Source: CAVTWH01 sp963738365
Lineage (GTDB): Bacteria; Actinomycetota; Actinomycetes; Mycobacteriales; Micromonosporaceae
Direction of reading: 5' to 3'
Length of the DNA stretch: 64,000 nt
Assembly (NCBI GenBank): GCA_963738365.1
Contig: CAVTWH010000007.1
Location: 1 to 64,000 of the forward strand
Both the position numbers and the translations under genes were made by a program. The notes under the pieces were generated by a model. That model searched no databases. It was not told the DNA's origin and worked only from the letters and a program-made list of their open reading frames with translations. Shown here in pieces: positions 24,613 to 33,306 of this stretch (within the stretch, counting starts at the first letter, position 1; each line of letters starts with the position of its first letter).

Positions 24613-24763
24613 CATGGGCGGCAAAGTCAAAGACGAGCACATGTGCCGATCCCCAGAGCGGTTGAATTCCGGGATCACCCGGGTACACGGCGTGTGTGGA
24701 CGCCAGGCGACGTCCGGATCTGCCGCAGGCCGGGCGCTACTTGGCGTATCGACCTCCGCAGGG

Positions 24764-25711
24764 CTACCCCGCCCTCGTGAGCGTCAGCGAGAAGTCGCCG
24801 TGGTGGTCGGTCCACGTCTGTACCGGCTCAAGCAGGTGGGCGCGCAACTCGCCCAGCAGATCCGGCAGGCGGAACTTGACGCTGATCTCGGTGAGCATTT
24901 CGCTACCAGCGGCCAGGTGCCAGTCGCGACCGAGTACCCGGAAGTGCGCGGCGACGTCGCGACGGGCGCGTAGCCACATCTCGATACGGTGCTCGACCGG
25001 GTTCCAACGGACGATGTGCTGGAAGTCGTCAACGTAGAGACCTTCAGCATCAAGCTCGGTTCGCAGCACCTCGATGAGGTTACGGTTGAACTCGGCGGTG
25101 ATTCCCGCGCTGTCGTCGTAGGCTGCGATCAGGCGCGATGGTGCCTTGACCAGGTCGGCACCGAGGAGAAAGTGGTCGCCGGGTGCGAGATCGGACCGAA
25201 TTCGGTCCAGGAAAGCGCCCCGCTGTTCGGTGTCGAGGTTCCCGATCGTACCGCCGAGGAAGATCACTAACCGCTCACCCGGTCGGCCGGGCAACTCGAC
25301 ATGCGGCTCGGTGAAGTCCGCGACCAGCGGCTCCACAGCCAGGGATGGAAAGTCCCGCGCCAGCCCTTCGCCCGACTCGGCCATTACTGTCGCGTCCACA
25401 TCGACCGGCACGAACCGGACGAGCGACCCGTGGCAAGTCAGTGCGCGCAGGAGCAGGCGGGTCTTGGCCGATGTGCCCGCGCCCAGCTCCAGGAGGGTTG
25501 TCGCGCCGGTCAGCCTGGCGATCTCCTCGCTGTGGGCCAGCAGGATCTCCGTCTCGCGCCGCGTCGGGTAGTACTCCGGTAGTCGGGTGATCTCCTCGAA
25601 GAGCCGGCTGCCGCGCTCGTTGTAGAACCATCGGGCCGGCAACGTCGGTGGCGTCTGCCACAGCCCAGCCTCGACGTCGGCCACAATTCCGCGTTCGGTC
25701 GTGGTCGTCAT
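24764..25711 (-). CDS. egtD: L-histidine N-alpha-methyltransferase EgtD
   Basis: 315 residues, matching EgtD. It trimethylates histidine to hercynine with SAM, the first step of ergothioneine synthesis in the cytoplasm. Seen are PARWFYNERGSRLFEEITRL, the SAM motif TTLLELGAGTSAKTRLLL, VDVDATVM, LVIFLGGTIGNLD and ADFxEPH region, and the histidine-binding stretch NRNLIEVLRTELDAEGLYVD with HRIEMWLRA. The start ATG overlaps the egtB stop by one base (TGATG), so translation is coupled. Confidence 0.95.
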   Translation of the reverse strand: MTTTTERGIVADVEAGLWQTPPTLPARWFYNERGSRLFEEITRLPEYYPTRRETEILLAHSEEIARLTGATTLLELGAGTSAKTRLLLRALTCHGSLVRFVPVDVDATVMAESGEGLARDFPSLAVEPLVADFTEPHVELPGRPGERLVIFLGGTIGNLDTEQRGAFLDRIRSDLAPGDHFLLGADLVKAPSRLIAAYDDSAGITAEFNRNLIEVLRTELDAEGLYVDDFQHIVRWNPVEHRIEMWLRARRDVAAHFRVLGRDWHLAAGSEMLTEISVKFRLPDLLGELRAHLLEPVQTWTDHHGDFSLTLTRAG

Positions 25712-26952
25712 CAGGCGGCGTTCCGGGCCAGGCGCAGACCGCTGAAAGCCCAGCGCGCATGGGCCGGGAAGAAGTTGCGATAGGTGAGCCGTTCGTGGCC
25801 CGCCGGCGTGGCCGCGCAGGCGCCTCGCAACACATGCTGATCGCACATGAACTTGCCGTTGTACTCGCCGACCGCGCCGGACGTCGCCGCGAAGCCCGGG
25901 TACGGAAGGTACGCCGAGGCAGTCCACTCCCATACGTCGCCGATCATGGCCGAACCGGCCGGGCCCGGGTGAGCTCGCCGGGGATCGAGCATCTGCCCGC
26001 GTAGTTCGGGCCGGTGCCGGGCGGCGGTCTCCCACTCGGCCTCGGTCGGCAGCCGGGCGCCGGCCCAGCGGGCGAACGCGTCGGCCTCGTAGAACGAGAC
26101 GTGACAGACCGGCTCGGCCGGCACGACCAGGCGCCGCCCGGACAGCGTAAACGTCGTCCACGCGCCGTCGCGTTGGTCCCAGTAGGCCGGCGCTTCCCAG
26201 CCTTCGGCATGCAGGCGCGCCCAACCGTCGGACAACCAGAGATCGGGCCGCTGATAGCCACCGTCTGCCATGAACTCCAGCCAGTCGGCCACGGTCACCG
26301 CGCGCTCGGCGATCAGGAAGTCGTCGAGCAGGACCCGGTGCCGCGGTCCTTCGTTGTCGAAGGCGAATCCATCCCCGTCGTGTCCTATCTCGACGATCCC
26401 GCCGGGTACAGTCCGCCATGCCTGCTGCATCGGCGGTGTCTGGTCGTCGGGCGGGCGTTCGACGTAGACCGGCCCGAACGGCTGCGTGGAGAACAGGTGC
26501 TTGATGTCCATGAGCAGAAGTTCCTGGTGTTGTTGCTCGTGGTTGCAGCCGAGTTCGACAAGGTCCAGTGCCTTGTCGTCCAGCTCGCCGGCGTCGAGCG
26601 CCTCGATCAGACGATCCTGGACGTACTCCCGGTACCGGGCGATGTCGGCGATGCCGGGGCGGGTCACCAGACCCCGCTGTGGACGCGGATGCCGCGGGCC
26701 GACCGCCTCGTAGTACGAGTTGAACAGGTACCGGTACGTCGGGTCGTACTCGGTGTACGACGGGTTGGGCCGGAGCAGGAACTCCTCGAAGAACCACGTG
26801 GTGTGGGCCCGGTGCCACTTTGTCGGGCTGGCGTCGGGCATCGACTGCGGAGTCTGGTCCTCCGGCGACAGCCGGGAGGCCAGCTCGTCGGTTGTCGCGC
26901 GGACGTCCAGGAACTTCCGGGTCAGCCGGTCGGTACCAGCAATGAGGGTCAT
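25711..26952 (-). CDS. egtB: Hercynine oxygenase / sulfoxide synthase EgtB
   Basis: 413 residues. This non-heme iron enzyme joins hercynine with gamma-glutamylcysteine or cysteine to a sulfoxide. The DinB-like N-terminal domain holds the iron ligands in SPTKWHRAHTTWFFEEF and GCNHEQQHQELLLMDIKH. The FGE-sulfatase domain follows, with GGIVEIGH, FDNEGPRHRV, CHVSFYEADAFARWAG, RLPTEAEWE and VWEWT. The ATG at 26952 has AGGAGG eight bases upstream. It forms a two-gene operon with egtD; egtA, egtC and egtE are not adjacent. Confidence 0.95.
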   Translation of the reverse strand: MTLIAGTDRLTRKFLDVRATTDELASRLSPEDQTPQSMPDASPTKWHRAHTTWFFEEFLLRPNPSYTEYDPTYRYLFNSYYEAVGPRHPRPQRGLVTRPGIADIARYREYVQDRLIEALDAGELDDKALDLVELGCNHEQQHQELLLMDIKHLFSTQPFGPVYVERPPDDQTPPMQQAWRTVPGGIVEIGHDGDGFAFDNEGPRHRVLLDDFLIAERAVTVADWLEFMADGGYQRPDLWLSDGWARLHAEGWEAPAYWDQRDGAWTTFTLSGRRLVVPAEPVCHVSFYEADAFARWAGARLPTEAEWETAARHRPELRGQMLDPRRAHPGPAGSAMIGDVWEWTASAYLPYPGFAATSGAVGEYNGKFMCDQHVLRGACAATPAGHERLTYRNFFPAHARWAFSGLRLARNAA

Positions 26953-27242
26953 GATGGTCCTCCTCGGGAACGCCTTCTGTGTCCCGTGACGCAATGCGTC
27001 ACGCGTGTCTGGTGGCTCCGAGGGCCGCATCGTTCGACGTGAGTAAACGCTGGCCCATGCTGCCCAGAAGCCTAACGCGGCCACCGGCCCCTTCGGCAAC
27101 CCCGTAGGCGTTTCTAACAATCTGTAAAACCGGAATTCACCGTTTGCGCAGGCGGGCCACGCCGCATCCGTGGTGATGGGTGTGCGCCGCCAGGACGCCG
27201 GTGGGCGTCGCCGGTTCTACCGCCGGCACGGCGGACGAGGCG

Positions 27243-27552
27243 TCAGGTCGCCAGACCTCTGCGGTAGGCGTAGACCACCGCCCGTACCCGATCTCGTAAG
27301 TCCGGATTTGCGAGGATGCGTGACATATAGGTCTTGACGGTCTCCTGGCTGATCGCCGGCGCCGTGGCGATTTCGTTGGTCGACAGATCGTTGGCGATCA
27401 GACGCAGCACTTCCAGTTCGCGGTGGGGGTCAGCGTGCCGTCGTCCGGCGCGCTGTCGGCGGGACGGATCCGCGCCGCGTACCGTCCGACAAGTTGCCGG
27501 GTCACCTCGGGCGCCAGCGATGCGGCACCGGTCGCGACCGTACGATGCGTGT
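27243..27552 (-). pseudogene. C-terminal remnant of a NarL/LuxR response regulator
   Basis: Minus-strand frames read SLAPEVTRQLVGRYAARIRP, then after a frameshift near 27420 the LuxR helix-turn-helix (EVLRLIAND...NEIATAP..SQETVKTYMSRILA) and the end VVYAYRRGLAT. The fragment is nearly collinear with the C-terminal half of the intact regulator at 31389-32048. The receiver domain is missing; the break coincides with the edge of repeat A. Confidence 0.8.
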
Positions 27553-27720
27553 CTGCACCCAGGTTGTTGACTTCTGCGGGCCTTGGAAGGTCACTGCTGG
27601 ATGACCTTCCAACCTCACGGTGAGGTCGTGTGGTGCCCGGGGCGTTCAGGGATGCCGTCACAGATAGTTGGATCGGTCCGGGTGTACGGCGCCGTGGATG
27701 TGTGACCTACGGTCGGAGAC
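27551..27720. repeat. Dispersed intergenic repeat A, copy 2
   Basis: Matches 2569-2742. Both hairpins are perfect here: GGAAGGTCA / TGACCTTCC (27585-27610) and ACCTCA-CGG-TGAGGT (27612-27626). The tail continues into TGTGACCTACGGTCGGAGAC, which in copy 1 is found only after the tRNA-Lys segment at 2990, so copy 2 lacks about 260 bp present in copy 1. Confidence 0.75.
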
Positions 27721-27938
27721 ACCGTGATCTTGGCGAGCCAGGTTGACTACTTAGCGTGACTGCTGCGGTGATGAACAGCCTCAGCCCTGCGGCGGTGTCC
27801 GTGGGCAGGGCTGAGAAGTTGCGCGGGTTGAGTGTGCGGCCGGATGCGACAGGCGCTGGTTCCACGTCATCATTGCCGGACGGCCATCGTCCGATCGGTG
27901 GCCCGAGATTCGGCCTGAACCCCGGGACGCTGAGCTGA

Positions 27939-28168
27939 CCATCCGCGACGGCGATACCGTGCTCGGCTGGATCGCGGTCTATCGGGAGCACATCGAGACA
28001 TCGAACGCGATCACCGCCGCGACGGACCTCGACGCCCCCTGTGCGCGCACGGACATCATCGTGTGCAACGTGCGCTACGTCATGCGCCACATGATCGTGG
28101 AGACCGCTCGCCATGCGGGCCACGCCGACATCATCCGCGAGACCCTCGACGGCTCACGCGGAATCTGA
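27939..28168 (+). pseudogene. C-terminal remnant of a DinB/DUF664 protein
   Basis: The frame reads LTIRDGDTVLGWIAVYREHI and later VRYVMRHMIVETARHAGHAD, IIRETLDGSRG. The H-M-I-x-E-T-A-R-H-A-G-H-A-D motif is the conserved end of the DinB-like DUF664 family, carrying metal-binding His. The N-terminal half is missing or out of frame upstream of 27939. Confidence 0.75.
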
Positions 28169-28286
28169 GGCCCTCGTGGGGATTCCGGCAACCGCGGAAA
28201 TTGCCGTCCAGTCCGCCGCATGACCCAACGCCCACGTCAGGCTATGAGCGGTAGTCGATGTCAGACAGTTGGGTCAGACTGGGCGC

Positions 28287-28850
28287 ATGCAGTTGACGAC
28301 TCGGATGCTGACGCCGCAGACCTGGGACGACTTCGCCGAGCTGGTTGAGGCCAACAACGGTGTGTGGGGTGGGTGCTGGTGCATGGGTTTCCACCCGAAG
28401 GGCGAGGTTGGGCAAGTTGGGGAAGGAAACCGGGAGGCCAAGCTGCGGCTCGTCACGCGCGGGACGGTCCACCAGGTGCTCGTCTATGAGGGTGGGCGCT
28501 GTGTCGGCTGGTGCCAGTTCGGGTCGCCCCCGGAACTTCCGAATATCAAGAGCAGGCGCAGCTACGAGCAGGGGGCCGAGGATGCGCCGGACTGGCGGAT
28601 CGGCTGTATCTTCACCAACGCAAAGGATCGCGGTAAGGGTATCGCCTCCGCCGCGGTCGCGGCGGCGCTCGAGGAGATCAGACGGGCCGGCGGTGGCATC
28701 GTGGAGGCCTATCCGGAGCAGACCGAACAGCGTCCACCGCAGCGCGGTGCCTACCTGCACACCGGACCCGAAGAGTTGTACGCACGACACGGCTTCACCC
28801 GGGTCCGGAAGATTGCGAAGTGGCGGTGGGTCATGCGCACCGAGCTCTGA
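28287..28850 (+). CDS. GNAT-family N-acetyltransferase
   Basis: 187 residues from the ATG at 28287 (a TTG 18 bases upstream is less likely). The fold is visible as MQLTTRMLTPQTWDDFAELV, strands around HQVLVYEGGRCVGWCQFGS, and the acetyl-CoA motif FTNAKDRGKGIASAAVAAAL, whose R/K-G-K-G-I-A matches Q/R-x-x-G-x-A. A late strand carries GFTRVRKIAKWRWVM. Substrate is not predictable. The N-terminal WGGCWCMGFHPKGE gives an uncommon Trp/Cys pair. It is a single gene among decayed neighbours. Confidence 0.85.
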   Translation: MQLTTRMLTPQTWDDFAELVEANNGVWGGCWCMGFHPKGEVGQVGEGNREAKLRLVTRGTVHQVLVYEGGRCVGWCQFGSPPELPNIKSRRSYEQGAEDAPDWRIGCIFTNAKDRGKGIASAAVAAALEEIRRAGGGIVEAYPEQTEQRPPQRGAYLHTGPEELYARHGFTRVRKIAKWRWVMRTEL

Positions 28851-29356
28851 TCCCGTGGTGTACCGCTCGACGACCCCATCTGCCAGTGGCGTCCATTGAG
28901 CGGTGTGTCCGCCCGTGGGGAAGATGAGTTCCGCCTACTGCCCAGTCCGGCGAATCTTGGTTCACGGTGCGCATCCGTCAAGGATCGTCGACCCGAGCAC
29001 CATCCTCAACTGCCGCCGACCGGGCGTTACTCAACGTGATCGCCGCTCGGCGCCCCACGGTGCCCGGTCGTGGCAGCCGATGAGCGGATGTTGAGGAAAT
29101 GACCGACCCGACTGGCTGAGTCCGCTTCGCGCGCCGGGAGGCGCCCCATGGACGGCAGACCGACCGCAGGCGGCCCCTTCCGGTAACACACATTTGATGT
29201 GGATCTGCGCCGCGCAGCTATGGCACGTCGGCGCCGTGTCCCCCGTGCGAGCTACCGGGGAATGTCCGCCCTGCGGTGACGATTCCGGATCGTCAGATCC
29301 ATAGCGTTCGACGTAGCCGCGGCGCTCCGGCCGCGGCATCTGTCGAAGGAGTCGTC
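28851..29356. other. Intergenic region, no gene recognised
   Basis: About 500 bp with no frame showing known motifs, no repeats matching the rest of the window and no RNA. The last 20 bases carry the ribosome-binding site of the CPBP gene. Confidence 0.4.
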
Positions 29357-30205
29357 ATGCGACTGTTCTTGCGGCTGTTGGCGCAGCTCGTAGTGGTCTC
29401 GGTGGTCGCCGTCGTCGGCAACGTGGGTGTCGGCGCGGTGCACTGGAACATGCCGCTCACGCTGATCCTCGGTGTCGCCACCGCGCTGCTGTCGCTGCTC
29501 GGGTACGCCTGGGTGGTTCGTCGGACCGAGCACCGCACGCCTGTGGAGGTGGCGATGACGGGCGCCGGTGCCGCACTCGGGCGAGGGATGCTCATCGGCT
29601 TCGGGATGTTCGCGGCCGTCATCGCGATCATCGCCATTCTCGGTGGCTACCGGGTCGAGGGCTGGGGTTCGGTGTCGGGGGCGGTGGCGTTGTCGGGCGT
29701 CACGGCCGCTGCCGCCGTGACGGAGGAGCTGATCTTCCGTGGCATCCTGTTCCGGATCGTGGAGGAGCGCATCGGTACCTGGCTGGCGTTGGTCCTGACT
29801 GGTCTGCTGTTCGGCCTGGCGCACCTGGTCAACCCGCACGCCACCGCGTGGGGTGCGCTCGCCATCGCGGTCGAGGCCGGCGGCATGCTGGGCGCCGCCT
29901 ATGTCGCCACTCGCACCCTGTGGGTGCCGATCGGCCTGCACTTCGCCTGGAACTTCGCCGAGGGTGGCATCTTCGGTACCGGTGTCTCCGGCACGAACGC
30001 GCCACAGGGGCTGCTGCACGGCGTGCTGTCCGGCCCGACCGTGCTCAGCGGTGGCGGGTTCGGGCCCGAGGCGAGCCTCTACGCGCTGCTGGCCGGCGTC
30101 GTGGTGACGGCGTTGTTCCTGCGGCTGGCCCACCGCCGCGGTCACCTGGTGCCGCTACGTCGGCGCACTACCGGGGTCGGCGCGACCGTTACGCTCTCCC
30201 AGTGA
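29357..30205 (+). CDS. CPBP-family intramembrane metalloprotease (Abi/CAAX-like)
   Basis: 282 residues, about seven membrane helices. The three CPBP motifs are present: TEELIFRGILFR (E-E-x-x-x-R), LLFGLAHLVNP (F-x-x-x-H) and GLHFAWNFAEGG (H-x-x-x-N). Such proteases cut membrane substrates or process peptides. The ATG at 29357 has GAAGGAG seven bases upstream. Its stop overlaps the histidine kinase start by one base (TGATG), so it belongs to a three-gene operon with a two-component pair, suggesting the protease acts in the same signalling path. Confidence 0.92.
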   Translation: MRLFLRLLAQLVVVSVVAVVGNVGVGAVHWNMPLTLILGVATALLSLLGYAWVVRRTEHRTPVEVAMTGAGAALGRGMLIGFGMFAAVIAIIAILGGYRVEGWGSVSGAVALSGVTAAAAVTEELIFRGILFRIVEERIGTWLALVLTGLLFGLAHLVNPHATAWGALAIAVEAGGMLGAAYVATRTLWVPIGLHFAWNFAEGGIFGTGVSGTNAPQGLLHGVLSGPTVLSGGGFGPEASLYALLAGVVVTALFLRLAHRRGHLVPLRRRTTGVGATVTLSQ

Positions 30206-31392
30206 TGGACCTGCAGCGGATCCTGGACCAGTGGCGGCGGTGGCCCGTCACGGTCCGGGATCTCCCGTTGGCGCTGGCGCTGGCTGTCGGGCCGGTCGTG
30301 CCGTCGCTGCACGGCCACGGGACGCAGCTGGGCAACCTGCCGGACCGCCCATTCGATGCGTGGGCCGTCGCGGTGATCGCCCTTGAGAGTCTTCCGCTGG
30401 CCATCCGTCGCCGGTGGCCGGCCGCCTGTCTCGCCCTGGTGTCACTCGGCTTCGCGGTCGACCAACTCCGCGGTTACCACACCGTCGCGGGTACCGCCCT
30501 GCTCATCGCGCTGCTGAGCACAGCGGTGCACCTGGAAAGTCGCCGCCGCAGCACGGTGGTCCTGGCCACGGTGGGGTACGCGCTGCTAGCGGTCGCCCTT
30601 GGCCAACACGGATCAACCGAGGGGCTGGCCGGCTCCATCACGTTCTATCTGGCGCTGGCCATCGCGTGGGGCATCGGGGCGTGGCTGCGGCTGTCGCGGG
30701 CCGCCGAGGCGGAACGCCGCCACCACATCGCCGAGACCACCCGTACGGCCGAGCGCACCCGCATTGCCCGCGAACTGCACGACGTGGTAACCCACCACGT
30801 GACCGCGATGGTGGTGCAGGCCGAGGCGGCGCGGTACCTGACCGCGGCACCGGAGCGCCTCGACCAGACCCTCACCGCGATCACCGACACCGGCCGGCGG
30901 GCCATCTCCGACCTGCGGCACCTGCTCGACCTGCTCAACCCCGACCACAGTGTGGGCCCGGGCAGTGCGGCCGGCCAGCCTCGGGAGGGGCCACTCCCCG
31001 CAGCCGTTGTTGGTGAGCTGGCTGACCTCGTGGAGCAGACCCGCCGGGCCGGACAGCCGGTGGAGTTCGTCGAGGAGGGCAGTCCACAACCGACAGTCGG
31101 CAGCGCCGAGGTCGCGGCGTACCGCGTCGTGCAGGAGGCCCTGACCAATGCTCTCAAGTACGCGCACGGCAGCCGCACGGCGGTCCATGTGCGCCATGGC
31201 CCGAGTGAGATCACGGTGGAGGTCAGCACCGACGGTCGCGGATCGAACACCACGTCCGCCGGTGGAAGCGGCCGTGGTCTCACCGGCCTGTGCGAACGGG
31301 TCGGCATACTCGGCGGAGAGTTCAGCGCGGACCGGCGCGAGGGCGGTGCCTTTGTTGTACGGGCCCGCATCCCGTCGGGAAGCGCAGCATGA
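30205..31392 (+). CDS. Sensor histidine kinase, NarL/DesK type
   Basis: 395 residues. An N-terminal block of four to five membrane helices (DLPLALALAVGPVVPSLHG to FYLALAIAWGIGAWL) precedes the HisKA_3 domain with the phospho-acceptor His in IARELHDVVTHHVTAMVVQA. The ATPase domain carries VVQEALTNALKYAHG (N box) and GSGRGLTGLCERVGILGG (G box). There is no large extracellular sensor, so it probably senses the membrane, as DesK-like kinases do. Coupled at both ends to the CPBP protease and the regulator. Confidence 0.93.
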   Translation: MDLQRILDQWRRWPVTVRDLPLALALAVGPVVPSLHGHGTQLGNLPDRPFDAWAVAVIALESLPLAIRRRWPAACLALVSLGFAVDQLRGYHTVAGTALLIALLSTAVHLESRRRSTVVLATVGYALLAVALGQHGSTEGLAGSITFYLALAIAWGIGAWLRLSRAAEAERRHHIAETTRTAERTRIARELHDVVTHHVTAMVVQAEAARYLTAAPERLDQTLTAITDTGRRAISDLRHLLDLLNPDHSVGPGSAAGQPREGPLPAAVVGELADLVEQTRRAGQPVEFVEEGSPQPTVGSAEVAAYRVVQEALTNALKYAHGSRTAVHVRHGPSEITVEVSTDGRGSNTTSAGGSGRGLTGLCERVGILGGEFSADRREGGAFVVRARIPSGSAA

Positions 31393-32048
31393 CCGCGCCG
31401 ATCCGGGTGCTGGTCTGTGACGACCAGGTGTTGATCCGCACGGGCCTCGCGACCATCATCGACGCTCAACCTGACCTGGAAATGGTCGGCGATTGCGGGG
31501 ACGGACGCGCCGCCGTCGAACTCGCCCGCCGACTGCACCCGGACGTCGTGGTGATGGACATCCAGATGCCGGTGCTCGACGGCATCGAGGCGACCCGTCT
31601 GCTCGCCGGAGTCGGGGTGGCGCACCCCGCCAAGGTGCTCGTAGTGACGACGTTCAATCTGGATGAGTACGTGTACGAGGCGCTGCGCGCCGGGGCGAGC
31701 GGCTTCCTGCTCAAAGACGCCCCACCGGCGCAGCTGCTGGGCGGCATCCGTACGGTCGCCGCCGGGTCCGCGTTGCTGGCGCCGGAGGTGACCCGGCAAC
31801 TGGTCGGAAGGTACGCGGCGCGGATCCGTCCCACCGAGGGTGCGCCGGACGACCGCGCGCTGACCCCGCGCGAATTGGAGGTACTGCGCCTGATCGCCAA
31901 CGGCTTGTCCAACAGCGAAATCGCCACGTCGCTGGTGATCAGCCCGGAAACCGTCAAGACGTACGTGTCGCGCATCCTCGCCAAACTTGGCCTGCGAGAC
32001 CGGGTACAGGCAGTGATCTACGCCTACCGCCGGGGCCTGGTCACCTGA
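31389..32048 (+). CDS. NarL/FixJ-family response regulator
   Basis: 219 residues. The receiver domain has the acidic pair VLVCDDQVL, the phospho-Asp in VVVMDIQMPVLDG, the Thr in VVTTFN and the Lys in FLLKDAPP. The LuxR-type HTH is LTPRELEVLRLIANGLSNSE, IATSLVISPETVKTYVSRIL. Its ATG overlaps the kinase stop by four bases. A decayed paralogue of its C-terminal half lies at 27243-27552, so this operon or a relative was once duplicated. Confidence 0.95.
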   Translation: MTAPIRVLVCDDQVLIRTGLATIIDAQPDLEMVGDCGDGRAAVELARRLHPDVVVMDIQMPVLDGIEATRLLAGVGVAHPAKVLVVTTFNLDEYVYEALRAGASGFLLKDAPPAQLLGGIRTVAAGSALLAPEVTRQLVGRYAARIRPTEGAPDDRALTPRELEVLRLIANGLSNSEIATSLVISPETVKTYVSRILAKLGLRDRVQAVIYAYRRGLVT

Positions 32049-32078
32049 AGCTTCGTGGCGCGGATGCCGAGCCCAAGT

Positions 32079-32501
32079 TCAGGCCTGCTCGATGACGACT
32101 GCGACCGGGGTGCCGACTTCGACGGTACGGCTGACCGTACAGAGGCGGTCGTGCGAGAGCTTCGCCACCTCGGGCAGGATCGCCCGCGCTGCGTCACCCT
32201 GGGGCGTTTCTGGAAACGAGACGCGGAAGGTGACCTCAATATCGGTGAGCCGGTTGCCGCCCTCGTCGCGCACCTTGTTCGCGTCGACCTGTACCTGGAA
32301 ATGGTCCGGCTCGGCCCGACGGGAGGTCAGCACGGCCACATCAATGGCCGTACAGCCGCCGATCGCGGCGAGCAGCAACTCGACCGGCGTGAAGGCGGCA
32401 TCGTCGCCGGTAGCGAATGTCAGTTGTCCGCCGCGACTGTTGGTTACCGTGTACCCGTCCGGCGTGCGGTCGATCATGACGCTGCGGTGTTCGGTTGCCA
32501 T
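32079..32501 (-). CDS. OsmC-family protein
   Basis: 140 residues. The two reactive Cys of OsmC/Ohr thiol peroxidases are in LLLAAIGGCTAIDVAVL and SHDRLCTVSRTV. FTPVELLLAAIGG and the beta-rich N-terminus fit the family, which detoxifies organic hydroperoxides or has related thiol chemistry. It is a monocistronic gene convergent with the response regulator. No OhrR-type regulator lies next to it. Confidence 0.9.
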   Translation of the reverse strand: MATEHRSVMIDRTPDGYTVTNSRGGQLTFATGDDAAFTPVELLLAAIGGCTAIDVAVLTSRRAEPDHFQVQVDANKVRDEGGNRLTDIEVTFRVSFPETPQGDAARAILPEVAKLSHDRLCTVSRTVEVGTPVAVVIEQA

Positions 32502-32680
32502 GTATCAAGCCTGCCATGAGCCGCCAGCCGACACCCGCCCACCTGGGGTCCGACGTCAGACCGACGTACGGCGCTGCATCCGGATCTAGCCGCTGAGTTC
32601 TCGCCATCGGGGCCGGCAGTCGTCCCGTCCGGCTGGAAGGTCGAGGTCAAGGTCGATGCGGGGCCGGACGACCGTCCTGG

Positions 32681-33148
32681 ATGATGACGGGCATGGACGT
32701 GGGCGCTCGACGTGCCGTCGTAGCGGCGCTGCTGAGGCTGGCCGGCAGCGGCGCCTACCAGGACCGGGCGGATGCCGGCCAGGCGCTCGCGACATTTGCG
32801 GAGATGCCGGAGGCGGAACAGCCGCTGCGACGGCTCCTGCTCGATGCCGACGACACGTTCGTAACCCTCATGACCGCGGATGCGCTGCTTCGTCGAAAGG
32901 ACCGGGCCGGTCTGGTGCTGGTCGCGGGAGCGTTGACGGACGCCGACGAAAGCCACGCACGCTGGATCTTCACCGCCGTCGAGAACGTGTACATGATCTA
33001 CGCCGGCGAACGTGACGCCGCAGTGTGGACGTGCGACGCGTTGCTCGAAGAGCCTGACCCGGGCATTCGTCAAGGAGCCGCTCGTCTGTCGGGCGCCCTT
33101 GCCGCGATCAACCCGGTGCTCTACCCAGTGGACAACAGCGGAGATTGA
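32681..33148 (+). CDS. Hypothetical alpha-helical (HEAT-like) protein
   Basis: About 155 residues (start 32681; ATG 32693 also possible). Alternating helices such as ARRAVVAALLRLAGSGAYQD, RADAGQALATFAEMPEAEQP, TADALLRRKDRAGLVLVAGA and ARLSGALAAINP suggest a short HEAT or armadillo-type solenoid, used for protein binding. No signal peptide or catalytic motif. Related small HEAT proteins occur singly in actinobacterial genomes and have no known role. Confidence 0.65.
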   Translation: MMTGMDVGARRAVVAALLRLAGSGAYQDRADAGQALATFAEMPEAEQPLRRLLLDADDTFVTLMTADALLRRKDRAGLVLVAGALTDADESHARWIFTAVENVYMIYAGERDAAVWTCDALLEEPDPGIRQGAARLSGALAAINPVLYPVDNSGD

Positions 33149-33175
33149 CGGCCCGAGCCGGTGGCATCCGCACAT

Positions 33176-33241
33176 GCCGCTGATCGCTCGTCACGCGGTG
33201 TGACCGCACGCGGGAAGCGAGGGTGCTCGGTCGTGCCGATG
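33176..33241 (+). repeat. 66-bp direct repeat, copy 1, flanking the PadR cassette
   Basis: The sequence from GCCGCTGATCGCTCGTCACG through GTGCTCGGTCGTGCCGATG is repeated at 34402-34468 with one substitution and one inserted base. It holds the small dyad CACGCGGTGTGACCGCACGCG. The two copies enclose the PadR regulator and its partner gene. Confidence 0.85.
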
Positions 33242-33306
33242 TGCGTGCGTTCGGGGTGGCCTGGCAGACCGTCGTTTGTTGTGGTGGGTGCTCGCTGTTT
33301 GGGTCG

